Made by a program: the position numbers and the translations under genes. From NCBI GenBank assembly GCA_003339645.1, contig QNUV01000021.1:1288362-1352361 (forward strand): a DNA stretch of 64,000 bases. The letters are read 5' to 3'. Below are positions 1 to 15,401 of the stretch, piece by piece (within the stretch, counting starts at the first letter, position 1; each line of letters starts with the position of its first letter). A model generated the notes under the pieces. It worked only from the letters and a program-made list of their open reading frames with translations, had not been told where the DNA came from and made no database searches. This stretch comes from Microbacterium arborescens (GTDB lineage Bacteria; Actinomycetota; Actinomycetes; Actinomycetales; Microbacteriaceae).

Positions 1-2
1 CG

Positions 3-326
3 GCGCAGACCCTCGGACTCGGCCGCGGCAGGATCACGATGAGCCACGTGCTGCCCAACAGCCTCGGCCCCGTCATCGTCCAGGGGACGCTCACCCTCGC
101 GACCGCCGTCATCGACGCCGCGGCGCTGTCGTTCCTCGGTCTCGGCGGCGGGGGAGCGGCAACCGCCGAGTGGGGCCGCATGCTCACCTACGCGCAGAAC
201 GAGCTCGCGATCGCTCCCTGGCTCGCCTTCCTCCCGGGCCTGTGCATCATGATCACCGCCCTCGGCTTCACGCTGCTCGGCGAGTCGCTGCGCGAGGCCA
301 TGGACCCCCGCACCCGCGCCCGCTGA
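3..326 (+). CDS. Peptide ABC transporter permease (OppC/DppC type), C-terminal fragment
   Basis: The gene begins outside the window; the frame is open from base 3 and ends in TGA at 324-326, leaving 107 residues. The visible part enters at the cytoplasmic coupling loop (MSHVLPNSLGPVIVQ), crosses the membrane about twice and ends in the tail LGESLREAMDPR, which is characteristic of the second permease (OppC, DppC, NikC) of peptide or nickel importers. The permease forms the membrane channel and docks to the ATPases. The next gene, a double ATPase of the same importer class, is on the opposite strand and faces it tail to tail, so the two probably belong together although they are not co-transcribed. 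The exact substrate (peptide, opine or nickel) cannot be read from this fragment. Confidence 0.88.
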   Translation, partial: AQTLGLGRGRITMSHVLPNSLGPVIVQGTLTLATAVIDAAALSFLGLGGGGAATAEWGRMLTYAQNELAIAPWLAFLPGLCIMITALGFTLLGESLREAMDPRTRAR

Positions 327-368
327 CCCGGCCCGGGGTCGCCGCTCGGCGATACACCTGCAGGACCG

Positions 369-417
369 GTGGGGCTGGTGTCGCCGCACGGGTCTTCGCG
401 GGTCGCGCCAGCCCCAC
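369..417. terminator. Hairpin between convergent transporter genes
   Basis: GTGGGGCTGG (369-378) is perfectly complementary to CCAGCCCCAC (408-417), with a 29-base loop. It sits between the permease stop at 326 and the ATPase stop at 483 and could end transcription from either side. There is no T-run and the loop is long, so the call is tentative. Confidence 0.4.
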
Positions 418-482
418 GGGTCCGACGGCTGTATCGCCGCCGGGCGCGACGGGGAGCCGGCGGCGTGGCAGGAGGCGCCGGC

Positions 483-2180
483 TCAGGAGGCGATGTCGAG
501 CTCGTTGCCCGGGATCGACGACAGCAGTCGCCGCGTGTACGGGTCGCGCGGGTTGGTGAAGATCTCCTCGCTCGACGCCGCCTCGACGAGGGCGCCGTCC
601 TTCATGACGCAGACGTAGTCCGAGATGAGGCGCACCACGGCGAGGTCGTGCGAGATGAAGAGGTAGCTCAGCCCGTACTCGCCCTGCAGGTCGCGCAGCA
701 GCGTGAGGATCTGGTCCTGCACGAGCACGTCGAGCGCCGACACCGGCTCGTCGCAGACGATCAGCTCGGGGTTCAGCGCGAGGGCCCGCGCGATCGCGAC
801 GCGCTGACGCTGACCGCCCGAGAGCTCGGAGGGGTACCGGCGCAGCATCGTCTGCGGCAGGGCGACGTCGTCGAGCAGCTTCCGGACGCGGACGGCGCGG
901 TCCTTCGCGGTGCCGCGCTTGTAGAACTCCAGCGGCTCGGCGATGATCCGCTCGATCGTGAACATGGGGTTCAGCGACGAGTACGGGTCCTGGAAGATCG
1001 GCTGCACTCTCTGCCGGAACTCGCGCAGCTGCGCCCCCTTCAGCCCCGCGACGTCCTGCCCCTCGAACCGGATCGTGCCCGACGTCGGCTCGATCACCTT
1101 CAGCAGCATCCGGGCCGTCGTCGTCTTGCCCGACCCGGACTCGCCGACGATCGCGACCGTCTCACCCCGCGGGATGGACAGCGAGACGTCGCTGACGGCG
1201 GCGAAGTCGTCCTTGCGCCCGCGGATCTTGTAGAGCTTCGTGAGGTTCTCGATCTCGACGATGTTGTCGCGCCGTGCCGGCTCGGCCGGTGCCTGCGCTG
1301 CGGGGGAGACGGATGCCGCGGGGCCGGCGATCGCAGCGGGCGGCGGTGTCGCGCGGTAGGCCTCGGGCCGCAGGCGCACCGCCGCGACCGACGGGGCCGC
1401 CTTGACGAGAGCCTGCGTGTAGGGCTGCTGCGGATCCTCCAGGATCTGGCGGGCCGGGCCCTGCTCGACGATCCGGCCGCGGTGCATGACGACGACGCGG
1501 GCGGCCCGCTCGGCGGCGAGGCCGAGGTCGTGGGTGATCAGCAGCACCGATGTGCCCAGCTCGCCCGTCATCCGGCCGAGCTGGTCGAGGATCGTCTTCT
1601 GCACCGTCACATCGAGCGCGCTCGTCGGCTCGTCGGCGATGAGCAGCCGAGGGTTGCATGCCAGCCCGATCGCGATGAGCGCGCGCTGCCGCATCCCGCC
1701 CGAGAACTCGTGGGGGTACTGCTTCGCGCGCTCGGCGGCATCCGGGAGGCCCGCGGCGGCGAGGGTCTCGATGACCTTGGCGTCGACGTCCTTCGAGGTG
1801 GCGAGTCCGTGCGCGAGTAGGGTCTCGGCGACCTGCGTGCCGATCTTCGAGACCGGGTTCAGGTTGGACATCGGATCCTGCGGCACGAGTCCGATCGATC
1901 CCCCTCGGATGCGGCGCAGCGTGCTCTCGGGCGCGCCGACGAGCTCTTCGCCGTCGAGGCGGATGCTGCCGCGCACGACGCGTCCGTTGCCGGGGAGCAG
2001 TCCGATCACGGCCATCGCCGTCGTCGACTTGCCCGAGCCGGATTCGCCGACGATCGCGACGGTCTCGCCCGCCGAGATCTCGAGGTCGACGCCCTCGACC
2101 GCGTGCACCGGGCCTTCGAGCGTGCGGAAGTCGACGGCCATGTCGCTCACCCGCAGCAGGGGAGTGGAGGAGTCTGCCAT
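483..2180 (-). CDS. Peptide ABC transporter, fused double ATP-binding protein (DppD-DppF type)
   Basis: This 565-residue protein joins two complete ABC ATPase domains, the work normally shared by DppD/OppD and DppF/OppF. The first domain has Walker A GESGSGKST at residues 45-53, signature FSGGMRQR and Walker B LLIADEPTSALD. After a Pro/Ala-rich linker the second has Walker A GESGSGKTT, signature LSGGQRQR and Walker B LIVCDEPVSALD. Each domain ends in the extension PY(T/Q)xAL or PYTRRLLSSIPG that binds an Fe-S cluster or helps docking in peptide importers. The ATG at 2180 is chosen because MADSSTPLLRVSDMAVDF starts right before the first domain; the frame stays open further upstream but that part is not protein-like. 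It hydrolyses ATP at the inner face of the membrane to drive uptake of peptides or similar solutes. Confidence 0.93.
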   Translation of the reverse strand: MADSSTPLLRVSDMAVDFRTLEGPVHAVEGVDLEISAGETVAIVGESGSGKSTTAMAVIGLLPGNGRVVRGSIRLDGEELVGAPESTLRRIRGGSIGLVPQDPMSNLNPVSKIGTQVAETLLAHGLATSKDVDAKVIETLAAAGLPDAAERAKQYPHEFSGGMRQRALIAIGLACNPRLLIADEPTSALDVTVQKTILDQLGRMTGELGTSVLLITHDLGLAAERAARVVVMHRGRIVEQGPARQILEDPQQPYTQALVKAAPSVAAVRLRPEAYRATPPPAAIAGPAASVSPAAQAPAEPARRDNIVEIENLTKLYKIRGRKDDFAAVSDVSLSIPRGETVAIVGESGSGKTTTARMLLKVIEPTSGTIRFEGQDVAGLKGAQLREFRQRVQPIFQDPYSSLNPMFTIERIIAEPLEFYKRGTAKDRAVRVRKLLDDVALPQTMLRRYPSELSGGQRQRVAIARALALNPELIVCDEPVSALDVLVQDQILTLLRDLQGEYGLSYLFISHDLAVVRLISDYVCVMKDGALVEAASSEEIFTNPRDPYTRRLLSSIPGNELDIAS

Positions 2181-2230
2181 TGGCCCATCCTGCCCGCCCG
2201 CGGCGTCGAGCGCACCGTGTCGGGCCCACC

Positions 2231-2248
2231 CGTTACATCGACGTAACG
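2231..2248. promoter_or_regulatory. Inverted repeat, possible operator of the double ATPase gene
   Basis: CGTTAC and GTAACG flank a 6-base spacer (CGTTACATCGACGTAACG). The element lies 51 bases upstream of the ATPase start, inside the 210-base divergent gap to pxpA. Its size and symmetry fit a dimeric repressor site such as a GntR-family operator; the regulator is not visible here. Confidence 0.4.
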
Positions 2249-2378
2249 CCGGCCCGTCGTGTCGCGGACCGGGCGTGCTCGTGCCGTGGACAGGCTGAGC
2301 CGCGCCGGAGTGGCGTTCGCGGGGGCTGGCGGAGCCGTTCAACCTGTCGACGGCACAGCCGGGTACGGCGGCGCGGGC

Positions 2379-2384
2379 TAGCGT
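2379..2384 (+). promoter_or_regulatory. -10 box of a leaderless pxpA transcript
   Basis: TAGCGT ends 6 bases before the ATG at 2391 and no Shine-Dalgarno sequence precedes that ATG. This is the arrangement of leaderless actinobacterial transcripts, where the start codon is at or near the first transcribed base. Confidence 0.5.
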
Positions 2385-2390
2385 TGGTCC

Positions 2391-3137
2391 ATGGACCTCA
2401 ACGCAGATCTGGGCGAGACGGTCGGCGGTGTCGCGACGGCGGACGACGCCGCGATGTTCGCCCTCGTGTCGAGCGCGTCGATCGCCTGCGGCGGCCACGC
2501 CGGCGACGCGGCGTCGATGCGGGCAGCGGTGGCCGGAGCGGCAGCCGCCCGCGTCGCGGTCGGGGCTCACCCCTCCTATCTCGATCGGGCCGGCTTCGGG
2601 CGGGTGCGGGTCGCCGTCGAGCCTGACGTGCTGCGGCCGCAGGTCGTCGCGCAGCTGCGTGCGCTCGTCGCGGCGGGCGGCGACATCCGCTACGTCAAAC
2701 CGCACGGGGCCCTCTACCACGCTGCGACCGAGGACGCCGCGACTGCGCGAGCCGTCGCCGCCGCGGTCGCGGACCTCTCGGCCGAGCTCGGCCGGGCGGT
2801 CCCGGTGCTGGGTCTGGGCGGTGCGATCGCGTCGGCGGCGTCGGACGCCGGCCTGCCGTTCCATCTCGAGGCCTTCCTCGACCGCGGCTATCGTGCCGAC
2901 GGCTCGCTCGTCCCGCGCGGGGCTCCCGGCGCCCTGCTCGACGACCCGAGCCTGGTCGCCGAGCGCGCGCTGCGCCTCGCGTCCGAGGGGGTCGTGGTCG
3001 CCGTCTCGGGCGAGACGGTGCACAGCGAGGCGGCGTCGCTCTGCGTGCACGGCGATTCCCCCGGTGCCGTCGCGATGGCTCGCGCGGTGCGGTCGGCGCT
3101 CGATGCCGCCGGGATCGAGGTGCGCTCGCCGTGGTGA
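2391..3137 (+). CDS. pxpA: 5-oxoprolinase subunit A (LamB/YcsF family)
   Basis: PxpA works with PxpB and PxpC to open the ring of 5-oxoproline (pyroglutamate), a damage product of glutamine and glutathione-like metabolism, giving glutamate at the cost of ATP. The 248-residue protein carries the family landmarks in order: MDLNADLGE at the N-terminus, SIACGGHAGD near residue 35, GAHPSYLDRAGFGR near 56 and YVKPHGALY near 100. The length matches the family (about 250). The next gene is a fusion of the two partner subunits, which strongly supports the assignment. Transcription is probably leaderless from the TAGCGT box just upstream. Confidence 0.94.
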   Translation: MDLNADLGETVGGVATADDAAMFALVSSASIACGGHAGDAASMRAAVAGAAAARVAVGAHPSYLDRAGFGRVRVAVEPDVLRPQVVAQLRALVAAGGDIRYVKPHGALYHAATEDAATARAVAAAVADLSAELGRAVPVLGLGGAIASAASDAGLPFHLEAFLDRGYRADGSLVPRGAPGALLDDPSLVAERALRLASEGVVVAVSGETVHSEAASLCVHGDSPGAVAMARAVRSALDAAGIEVRSPW

Positions 3138-3210
3138 CCGTCGGGCCCGCTTCGCCGGCAGGATCACCGAGACGGGGTCGTTGTCGGCGTTCCGAGCCCG
3201 GGACGCCGGC

Positions 3211-4830
3211 ATGAGGATGCTGCCCATCGGACCCGACGCGGTGCTCGTCGAGGTCTCGGACCTGGCGGAGGTGATGGCGCTGCACGCGCGGCTGACCGCC
3301 GCGCCGCCGGCGGGCGTCGTCGACGTCGTGCCCGCGGCGGCGACGGTCCTCGTCCGCGTCGATCCCGTCGTGCTGTCCCTCGCCGCGACCCGCACCTGGG
3401 TCTCGACCGCTGCGACGTCAGCAGCGCCACCGGCATCCGCCCCCGCGCCCGTGACGCTGCCGATCCGCTACGACGGCGACGACCTCGACGACCTCGCCGC
3501 CGCGCTCGGCTTCAGCCCCGAGGCGCTCGCCGCTCGCCATGTCGCCACGGACTGGACGGTCGCCTTCACGGGCTTCGCCCCCGGGTTCGGTTATCTCATC
3601 GGTGCGGGCTGGGATCTCGACATCCCGCGCCGGCCCTCGCCGCGGACGAGGGTGCCGGCGGGATCGGTCGGCCTGGCCGGGGTCTTCTCGGGCGCGTACC
3701 CCCGCGAGACCCCGGGAGGGTGGCAGCTCATCGGCACGACGGACGCGCCGCTGTTCGACCCCGATGCCGCCCAGCCCGCGCTCCTCGTTCCCGGTGGCAC
3801 GGTGCGATTCGATGCCGTCCGCGCCCGCGCCCGCGCCCGCGCCATCGGGTCGGATGCCGCCCTGCCCGGTGACACCGCGTCGCCGACTGCGGGGGAGCCG
3901 CGCGCCCGCTCGGAGTCCGCCGCCGCTCCCGGCGGCATCCGCGTCATCGCGCCGGGGCCGCAGGCGACGGTTCAGGATGCCGGCCGCTCGGGTCGTGCCG
4001 CCGAGGGCGTCGGCGCTGCGGGCGCGGCCGACCCCGCCGCCTGGGCGCTCGCCAACCGTCTCGTCGGCAATCGGGACGGAGCGGCCGCGATCGAGATCGC
4101 CGTCGGCGGTTTCCGGGCCGTGGCGGAACGCGATCTGACGGTGGTCGTGACGGGCGCGTGGGCGCCGGTCGCGATCGACGGCCGGACCGGTGACCCGTAC
4201 GTCGTACATGCGTGGACCGCCGGGACCGAGCTGCGCCTCGACGGATTCCTCGCGGGCACCCGCGCCTACCTCGCGGTGCGCGGCGGCTGGGACATCGCCC
4301 CCGTTCTGGGCTCGCGGTCCACCGATACGCTCTCGGGGCTCGGCCCGCCGCCGCTCCGGCCGGGCGACGTCGTCGCCGCCGGATGTGAGACCGCGGGGCC
4401 GGTCCCCGCGCTGCCCCTTCATCCGTGGGGTCTGCCGCCGACGGGCACGGATGCTGTTCCCCTCGACATCCCGTTCACGACCGGCCCGCGCGCGGACTGG
4501 CTCACCCCTTCGTCCCGTCGCCTGCTCGCCGAGGCCACCTGGGTCGTGTCGGCGGCGGCTGACCGGGTCGGCATCCGCCTGGAGGGGCCGCGCCTCGAAC
4601 GCGCGCGCGCCGAGGAGCTGGCGAGCGAGGGGATGGTTCCGGGGGCGATTCAGGTTCCGCCGGCCGGCCACCCCGTCGTGTTCGGAGTCGACGCGCCCGT
4701 GACGGGCGGGTACCCCGTCGTGGGTGTCGTGACGTCGACGGGCCGGAACCGGCTCGCGCAGGCCCGGCCCGGCGATCGCGTGCGGTTGCGTCCGACGCTC
4801 CGGGGCGCGTCTGACGCTTTGCGAGGCTGA
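3211..4830 (+). CDS. 5-oxoprolinase subunits B and C in one polypeptide (KipI-KipA/allophanate hydrolase-like fusion)
   Basis: The 539-residue protein fuses PxpB (residues about 1-205) and PxpC (about 240-539). The B part has GFAPGFGYL and the conserved run RTRVPAGSVGLAG followed by PGGWQLIGTT; the C part starts IRVIAPGPQATVQDAGRSG and ends in the usual RPGDRVRLRP. Family members are more often two adjacent genes, so this is a true fusion with a short Ala/Arg linker. The start is uncertain: ATG 3211 or ATG 3217, with GTG options further up; 3211 puts the N-terminus (MRMLPIGPDAVLVEV) in register with KipI proteins. It lies 73 bases after pxpA on the same strand and probably acts in the same ATP-dependent 5-oxoproline hydrolase. 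Confidence 0.9.
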   Translation: MRMLPIGPDAVLVEVSDLAEVMALHARLTAAPPAGVVDVVPAAATVLVRVDPVVLSLAATRTWVSTAATSAAPPASAPAPVTLPIRYDGDDLDDLAAALGFSPEALAARHVATDWTVAFTGFAPGFGYLIGAGWDLDIPRRPSPRTRVPAGSVGLAGVFSGAYPRETPGGWQLIGTTDAPLFDPDAAQPALLVPGGTVRFDAVRARARARAIGSDAALPGDTASPTAGEPRARSESAAAPGGIRVIAPGPQATVQDAGRSGRAAEGVGAAGAADPAAWALANRLVGNRDGAAAIEIAVGGFRAVAERDLTVVVTGAWAPVAIDGRTGDPYVVHAWTAGTELRLDGFLAGTRAYLAVRGGWDIAPVLGSRSTDTLSGLGPPPLRPGDVVAAGCETAGPVPALPLHPWGLPPTGTDAVPLDIPFTTGPRADWLTPSSRRLLAEATWVVSAAADRVGIRLEGPRLERARAEELASEGMVPGAIQVPPAGHPVVFGVDAPVTGGYPVVGVVTSTGRNRLAQARPGDRVRLRPTLRGASDALRG

Positions 4831-4887
4831 TTCGTCAAGGGGGAGAACTCCCCGTGTCAAGACCCCGTGCGGATGCGGCGAGTCCCC

Positions 4888-4893
4888 TAGCGT
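4888..4893 (+). promoter_or_regulatory. -10 box upstream of the first lipoprotein gene
   Basis: TAGCGT is separated by 7 bases from the ATG at 4901. A TGTCAA word sits at 4855-4860, and the same TGTCAA/TAGCGT pair with identical 27-base spacing recurs before the second lipoprotein gene. Confidence 0.5.
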
Positions 4894-4900
4894 CGAAGCC

Positions 4901-5539
4901 ATGACTCGCACCAAGACCACCACGTCCGCCGCGCTGCTCGTCTCCGCGGCTCTTCTCCTCGCCGGATGCGGCGGGCAGTCGGGCGACACCGCGGCGTCGG
5001 GGGACGCCGGCGCGTCGTCCGCCCCGTCGTCGTCCGCCTCGTCCGCGCCGGGCGCGAGCGCGCCCGATGTCGCGCCGGCCTCCGGCGAGATGATCACGGG
5101 CACCGGCTACAGCTTCTCGGTTCCCGAGGGCTGGGCGATCCCCGAGCAGCAGCTCCCCGGCATGGAGAAGGTCGACGTGTTCGTCGCCGATCTCTCCGAC
5201 CCCTCGGCGACGTTCGCCGACAACGTCAACGTCGTGCTCTCGCCCGCGCCGCAGGCGATCTCCGCCGACGACGTCGAGAAGTACGGCGTCGAGGAGCTCG
5301 AGGGGCAGGCGGGCGCGACCGACGTCACCGTCCAGGAGCGCACCTCCATCGCCGGCGGCGAGTCGGCCCACATCACGGCATCCGTCACGCAGCAGGACGT
5401 CACCTACAACGTCGACCAGTTCTACCCGTCGCACGACGACCAGACCTACGTCGTGACCTTCTCGTTCAGCCCCGACGTCTCGGAGGCCGACCGTGCGGCG
5501 GTCTACGACGCGGTCCTCGCATCGTGGGCGTGGGCCTGA
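4901..5539 (+). CDS. Secreted lipoprotein, first of a tandem pair
   Basis: The 212-residue protein has a lipoprotein signal peptide (charged MTRTKTTT, hydrophobic core, lipobox LLAGC with the acceptor Cys near residue 24), then a Ser/Ala/Gly-rich linker to about residue 60 and a compact C-terminal domain starting GTGYSFSVPEGW. That motif and the overall layout recall LpqN/PsbP-like actinobacterial lipoproteins, but no precise function can be given. The next gene encodes a clear paralogue sharing GTGYSF(S/A)VP(E/A)GWA and a C-terminal SWAW. It should sit on the outer face of the cytoplasmic membrane. Transcription appears leaderless and ends at the hairpin right after the stop. Confidence 0.85.
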   Translation: MTRTKTTTSAALLVSAALLLAGCGGQSGDTAASGDAGASSAPSSSASSAPGASAPDVAPASGEMITGTGYSFSVPEGWAIPEQQLPGMEKVDVFVADLSDPSATFADNVNVVLSPAPQAISADDVEKYGVEELEGQAGATDVTVQERTSIAGGESAHITASVTQQDVTYNVDQFYPSHDDQTYVVTFSFSPDVSEADRAAVYDAVLASWAWA

Positions 5540-5552
5540 TCCACACGTCCGC

Positions 5553-5587
5553 AACGCGCCGTCCGCTCTCGCAGCGGGCGGCGCGTT
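5553..5587 (+). terminator. Hairpin terminator after the first lipoprotein gene
   Basis: A 15-base-pair stem (5553-5567 with 5573-5587, one G-U pair, loop CTCGC) starts 13 bases after the stop codon. There is no T-tract, as is usual for terminators in this window. Confidence 0.65.
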
Positions 5588-5624
5588 CTCGTGTCAAGGG
5601 GAGTTCCGGCGCGGCGGATTCGCC

Positions 5625-5630
5625 TAGCGT
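5625..5630 (+). promoter_or_regulatory. -10 box upstream of the second lipoprotein gene
   Basis: TAGCGT lies 7 bases before the ATG at 5638, with TGTCAA at 5592-5597, exactly the arrangement seen before the paralogous gene at 4901. The conserved upstream layout suggests that gene and promoter were duplicated together. Confidence 0.5.
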
Positions 5631-5637
5631 GTGACGC

Positions 5638-6246
5638 ATGACGCGCTCCCGGATCGCTCCGATCGCCGCCGCGCTCATCTCGGCGGCGCTGCTGCTCGCG
5701 GCGTGCGACGCGCGGCCGGGCGGGACCGGCGGATCCTCCGAGTCACCCGCACCCGGCTCGGCATCGGCGACTCCGACGCCCACCGCGACCTCGCCGAGCG
5801 ACGCCGCCCCCGGCGAGACCGTGCGCGGAACCGGATACAGCTTCGCCGTGCCGGCCGGCTGGGCGGTGCCCGCCGAGGACCCGACGGGCGGCCAGGTCGA
5901 CGTCTTCGTGTCGGAGTCCGCGGATGCGGACAGCCGCTACGTCAGCGTCGTCGTCTCGCCCGGTGTCATCACCGCTGCCGACGTCGAGGCGGACGGGGTG
6001 GCGAGCCTCGAAGCGGTCGGGGCCACCGACGTGTCGCTGGAGGATCGTGTCGACATCGCCGGGAGCGAGTCGGCGCACCTCGTGGCATCCCTGGCCCAGG
6101 ACGGGGTGGAGACGGTGATCGATCAGTACTACGCCACGCGCGACGAGCAGACGTTCGTCATCACCTTCGCTTCGCCGGCCGACACGAGCGACGACGACCG
6201 CCGCCGACTCGCCGACACCGTGCTCTCGAGCTGGGCCTGGGAGTGA
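5638..6246 (+). CDS. Secreted lipoprotein, second of a tandem pair
   Basis: A paralogue of the gene at 4901: 202 residues, signal peptide with lipobox LLAAC (acceptor Cys near residue 23), Pro/Ser/Thr-rich linker, then the domain beginning GTGYSFAVPAGWAVP and ending LSSWAWE. The two copies agree best at the start, in the IAGSESAHL segment and at the C-terminal SWAW. It is predicted to be lipid-anchored outside the cytoplasmic membrane. The function is unknown. It lies just upstream of rpoB on the same strand, but rpoB has its own promoter at 6307-6335, so the two need not be linked. Confidence 0.85.
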   Translation: MTRSRIAPIAAALISAALLLAACDARPGGTGGSSESPAPGSASATPTPTATSPSDAAPGETVRGTGYSFAVPAGWAVPAEDPTGGQVDVFVSESADADSRYVSVVVSPGVITAADVEADGVASLEAVGATDVSLEDRVDIAGSESAHLVASLAQDGVETVIDQYYATRDEQTFVITFASPADTSDDDRRRLADTVLSSWAWE

Positions 6247-6306
6247 CCGCGATGCCGGGTGGCGCGCATTTATACCGCAGCATCCGGGGGTCGTCAAGGA
6301 TTGTGC

Positions 6307-6335
6307 TGGACATGGCGCGTCGCGCCGCCTATAGT
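6307..6335 (+). promoter_or_regulatory. rpoBC promoter
   Basis: TGGACA (6307-6312) and TATAGT (6330-6335) are separated by 17 bases, a near-consensus housekeeping sigma promoter. Transcription would start near 6342, giving a leader of about 155 bases before the rpoB TTG start. Confidence 0.72.
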
Positions 6336-6495
6336 TGGTAGTTGCGCTCCCGTCCCCCTTGCCCTCATATGGTGGTCGGCTTGTGCTCTGCGCGATTCCG
6401 CCCCGTCCGACGGCGTGAGACGCGCGAGCTCGGACCGGGAGCACTCCACCTGACGACAAGGAACCGGCCCCACCCGGGCCACGGAGGTAATCCCC

Positions 6496-9990
<3,495 letters not shown>

Positions 9991-10031
9991 TCCGGCCAGG
10001 CAACGAACAGAATTCCGACACAGGAGAATCA

Positions 10032-13916
<3,885 letters not shown>

Positions 13917-13932
13917 TCGATCGCTGATCTCG

Positions 13933-13965
13933 CGAAGGGCCCCGGGCATGTCCCGGGGCCCTTCG
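13933..13965 (+). terminator. rpoBC terminator
   Basis: A perfect 14-base-pair stem, CGAAGGGCCCCGGG (13933-13946) with 13952-13965, closes a 5-base loop 16 bases after the rpoC stop. No T-run follows. Confidence 0.9.
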
Positions 13966-13999
13966 TCGTGTCGGTCGGTCCGAGTCGGCGCCGCCGGAT

Positions 14000-14005
14000 T
14001 AGCGT
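14000..14005 (+). promoter_or_regulatory. -10 box of a leaderless transcript
   Basis: TAGCGT ends 6 bases before the GTG at 14012, repeating the pattern seen at 2379, 4888 and 5625. Confidence 0.48.
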
Positions 14006-14011
14006 GGAGAG

Positions 14012-14593
14012 GTGGCACGCATCGGGGGTCGGAACGTCGTCTTCGCCTGGATCGTCGGCGTCATCTGCGCCGGAGTGATCGGCGCGCTCGCGATCTTGAC
14101 GGTCCCGCTGGTCACGACGGGGATGGGACTCCTCGGTGAGAGCGGCGGTGCCGGAGGTGCTGCCGCGGCCGACGGGCCGCAGGAGTGCCGCGACCTGTAC
14201 CCCGAGGCGCTGTGGGTGACGTTGCAGTACTCGGCCGGCGCGCAGCTCGAGCAGACCTCGGACGCCCCCGTCTCGACGGCCGTCGCCCTCGTGGAGGCTC
14301 TCGCCCCCGAGGTGCGTTTCACGTGCACCTGGACCTCGGATGCCGGCTCGATCTCGACCACCGTCGGGTCGGTGGGAACGGATGCCGGCTCGATCGCGGC
14401 ATCCGCTCTGCCCGCTCAGGGATTCGCCTGCGACGAACGCGGCGTGCGCACGCTCTGCTCGCGCACCGACGGCGACCTCGTCGAGACGATCGAGGCGGGG
14501 GAGGGGCATTGGGTCTCGACGTCGCAGTCGGCCTGGCATCCCGAGCAGTACGCGAGCCGGGTGGGCAACGCGGTCTTCGCCGCGGACGACTGA
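14012..14593 (+). CDS. Membrane-anchored protein of unknown function
   Basis: I do not recognise this 193-residue protein. It has one N-terminal hydrophobic segment (about residues 8-36) without a lipobox, then an extracytoplasmic part with five cysteines (in ECRDLYPE, FTCTWTS, GFACDERG and TLCSRTDG, among others) that could form disulfides. The start is the GTG at 14012, next to the TAGCGT box. It is convergent with the lipoprotein gene at 14625, which has a similar soluble domain plan (CxW-type segment, C-terminal conserved Cys), so the two may be functionally related. It probably faces the cell exterior. Confidence 0.72.
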   Translation: MARIGGRNVVFAWIVGVICAGVIGALAILTVPLVTTGMGLLGESGGAGGAAAADGPQECRDLYPEALWVTLQYSAGAQLEQTSDAPVSTAVALVEALAPEVRFTCTWTSDAGSISTTVGSVGTDAGSIAASALPAQGFACDERGVRTLCSRTDGDLVETIEAGEGHWVSTSQSAWHPEQYASRVGNAVFAADD

Positions 14594-14624
14594 TCCGGCG
14601 CGACCACCACGGCCGCGCGAAGCC

Positions 14625-15272
14625 TCAGGGGGCGGGGGTGGCGGCCCCCGCGGGCCACAGCGACGCGATGATCCCGGAGGTGTAGCCCTCGGGCGCGAGG
14701 TGCGAGAACTGCGTGTCGATCAGCACGCCGTCGCGGAAGAACAGCGTCCGCCCGTCGGTGACGGGATAGCGCGCGTTCTGCCAGGTCTTCTCGCAGCGCA
14801 CGCCGCCGGCCGGCTCGTAGCAGGTGAACCCGATGCCGGTGAGCTCGTTGAAGAAGTCGATCACGGGGTTGCGCTCGGCGTAGGCGATAGTGGTCTCGAT
14901 CTTCGCGGTGTCGGCGGCGGGGTCGGCCCAGACGCAGCGCAGTGATCCGTCGGGCCGGGTGCCGCTCTCGCCGAAGCCCGGGTCGTTCAGGGGCACGGCG
15001 GCGAGCGCCGCCCGAGCGGGGGCGCCGAGGATGCCGGCGCAGTCGCGCGGCAGCACGGTGGTCGACACGACCGAGCCGGATGCCGCGGGCGGCGGTCCGC
15101 CCGCTTCGGCGGAAACGGTCATCGCGGGGGTCGGGGTCGGCGCATCGCTCGCCGCCGTATTATCCGGCGTCGCCGCTGCACCGGTGCCGGGCTCGGGGGC
15201 GCACCCCGCGAGCAGCGCGACCGCGACGAGCAGCGCTGCGGGCGCGAGGCGGGGGAGGGCGCGCGAGGTCAT
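14625..15272 (-). CDS. Secreted lipoprotein of unknown function
   Basis: A 215-residue protein with a clear lipoprotein signal: MTSRALPRLAP, a hydrophobic stretch and lipobox LLAGC (Cys near residue 24), then a Thr/Pro/Ala linker. The C-terminal domain holds cysteines in RDCAGILG, LRCVWADP, FTCYEPAG and VRCEKTW, likely disulfide-bonded outside the cell. The ATG at 15272 is chosen because the signal peptide begins there. It faces the gene at 14012, whose product shares the CxW pattern and cysteine-rich exported layout. No enzymatic motif is visible; it may bind a ligand. Confidence 0.82.
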   Translation of the reverse strand: MTSRALPRLAPAALLVAVALLAGCAPEPGTGAAATPDNTAASDAPTPTPAMTVSAEAGGPPPAASGSVVSTTVLPRDCAGILGAPARAALAAVPLNDPGFGESGTRPDGSLRCVWADPAADTAKIETTIAYAERNPVIDFFNELTGIGFTCYEPAGGVRCEKTWQNARYPVTDGRTLFFRDGVLIDTQFSHLAPEGYTSGIIASLWPAGAATPAP

Positions 15273-15401
15273 GGGACGACGATACGTCCGGCCGCCCGGA
15301 CGGGTGCGCAGACACGTCGGCACGCCTGCGCGGTGCGCCCGCGTCGCCGGGATATCCTCGCCTCTGCGGCGGCACCGGCCACCGCGTGAGGAGCACATCG
15401 C

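Noticed and set aside
369-1820. Long plus-strand frame opposite the double ATPase
   Set aside because: Antisense image of a well-supported ABC ATPase.
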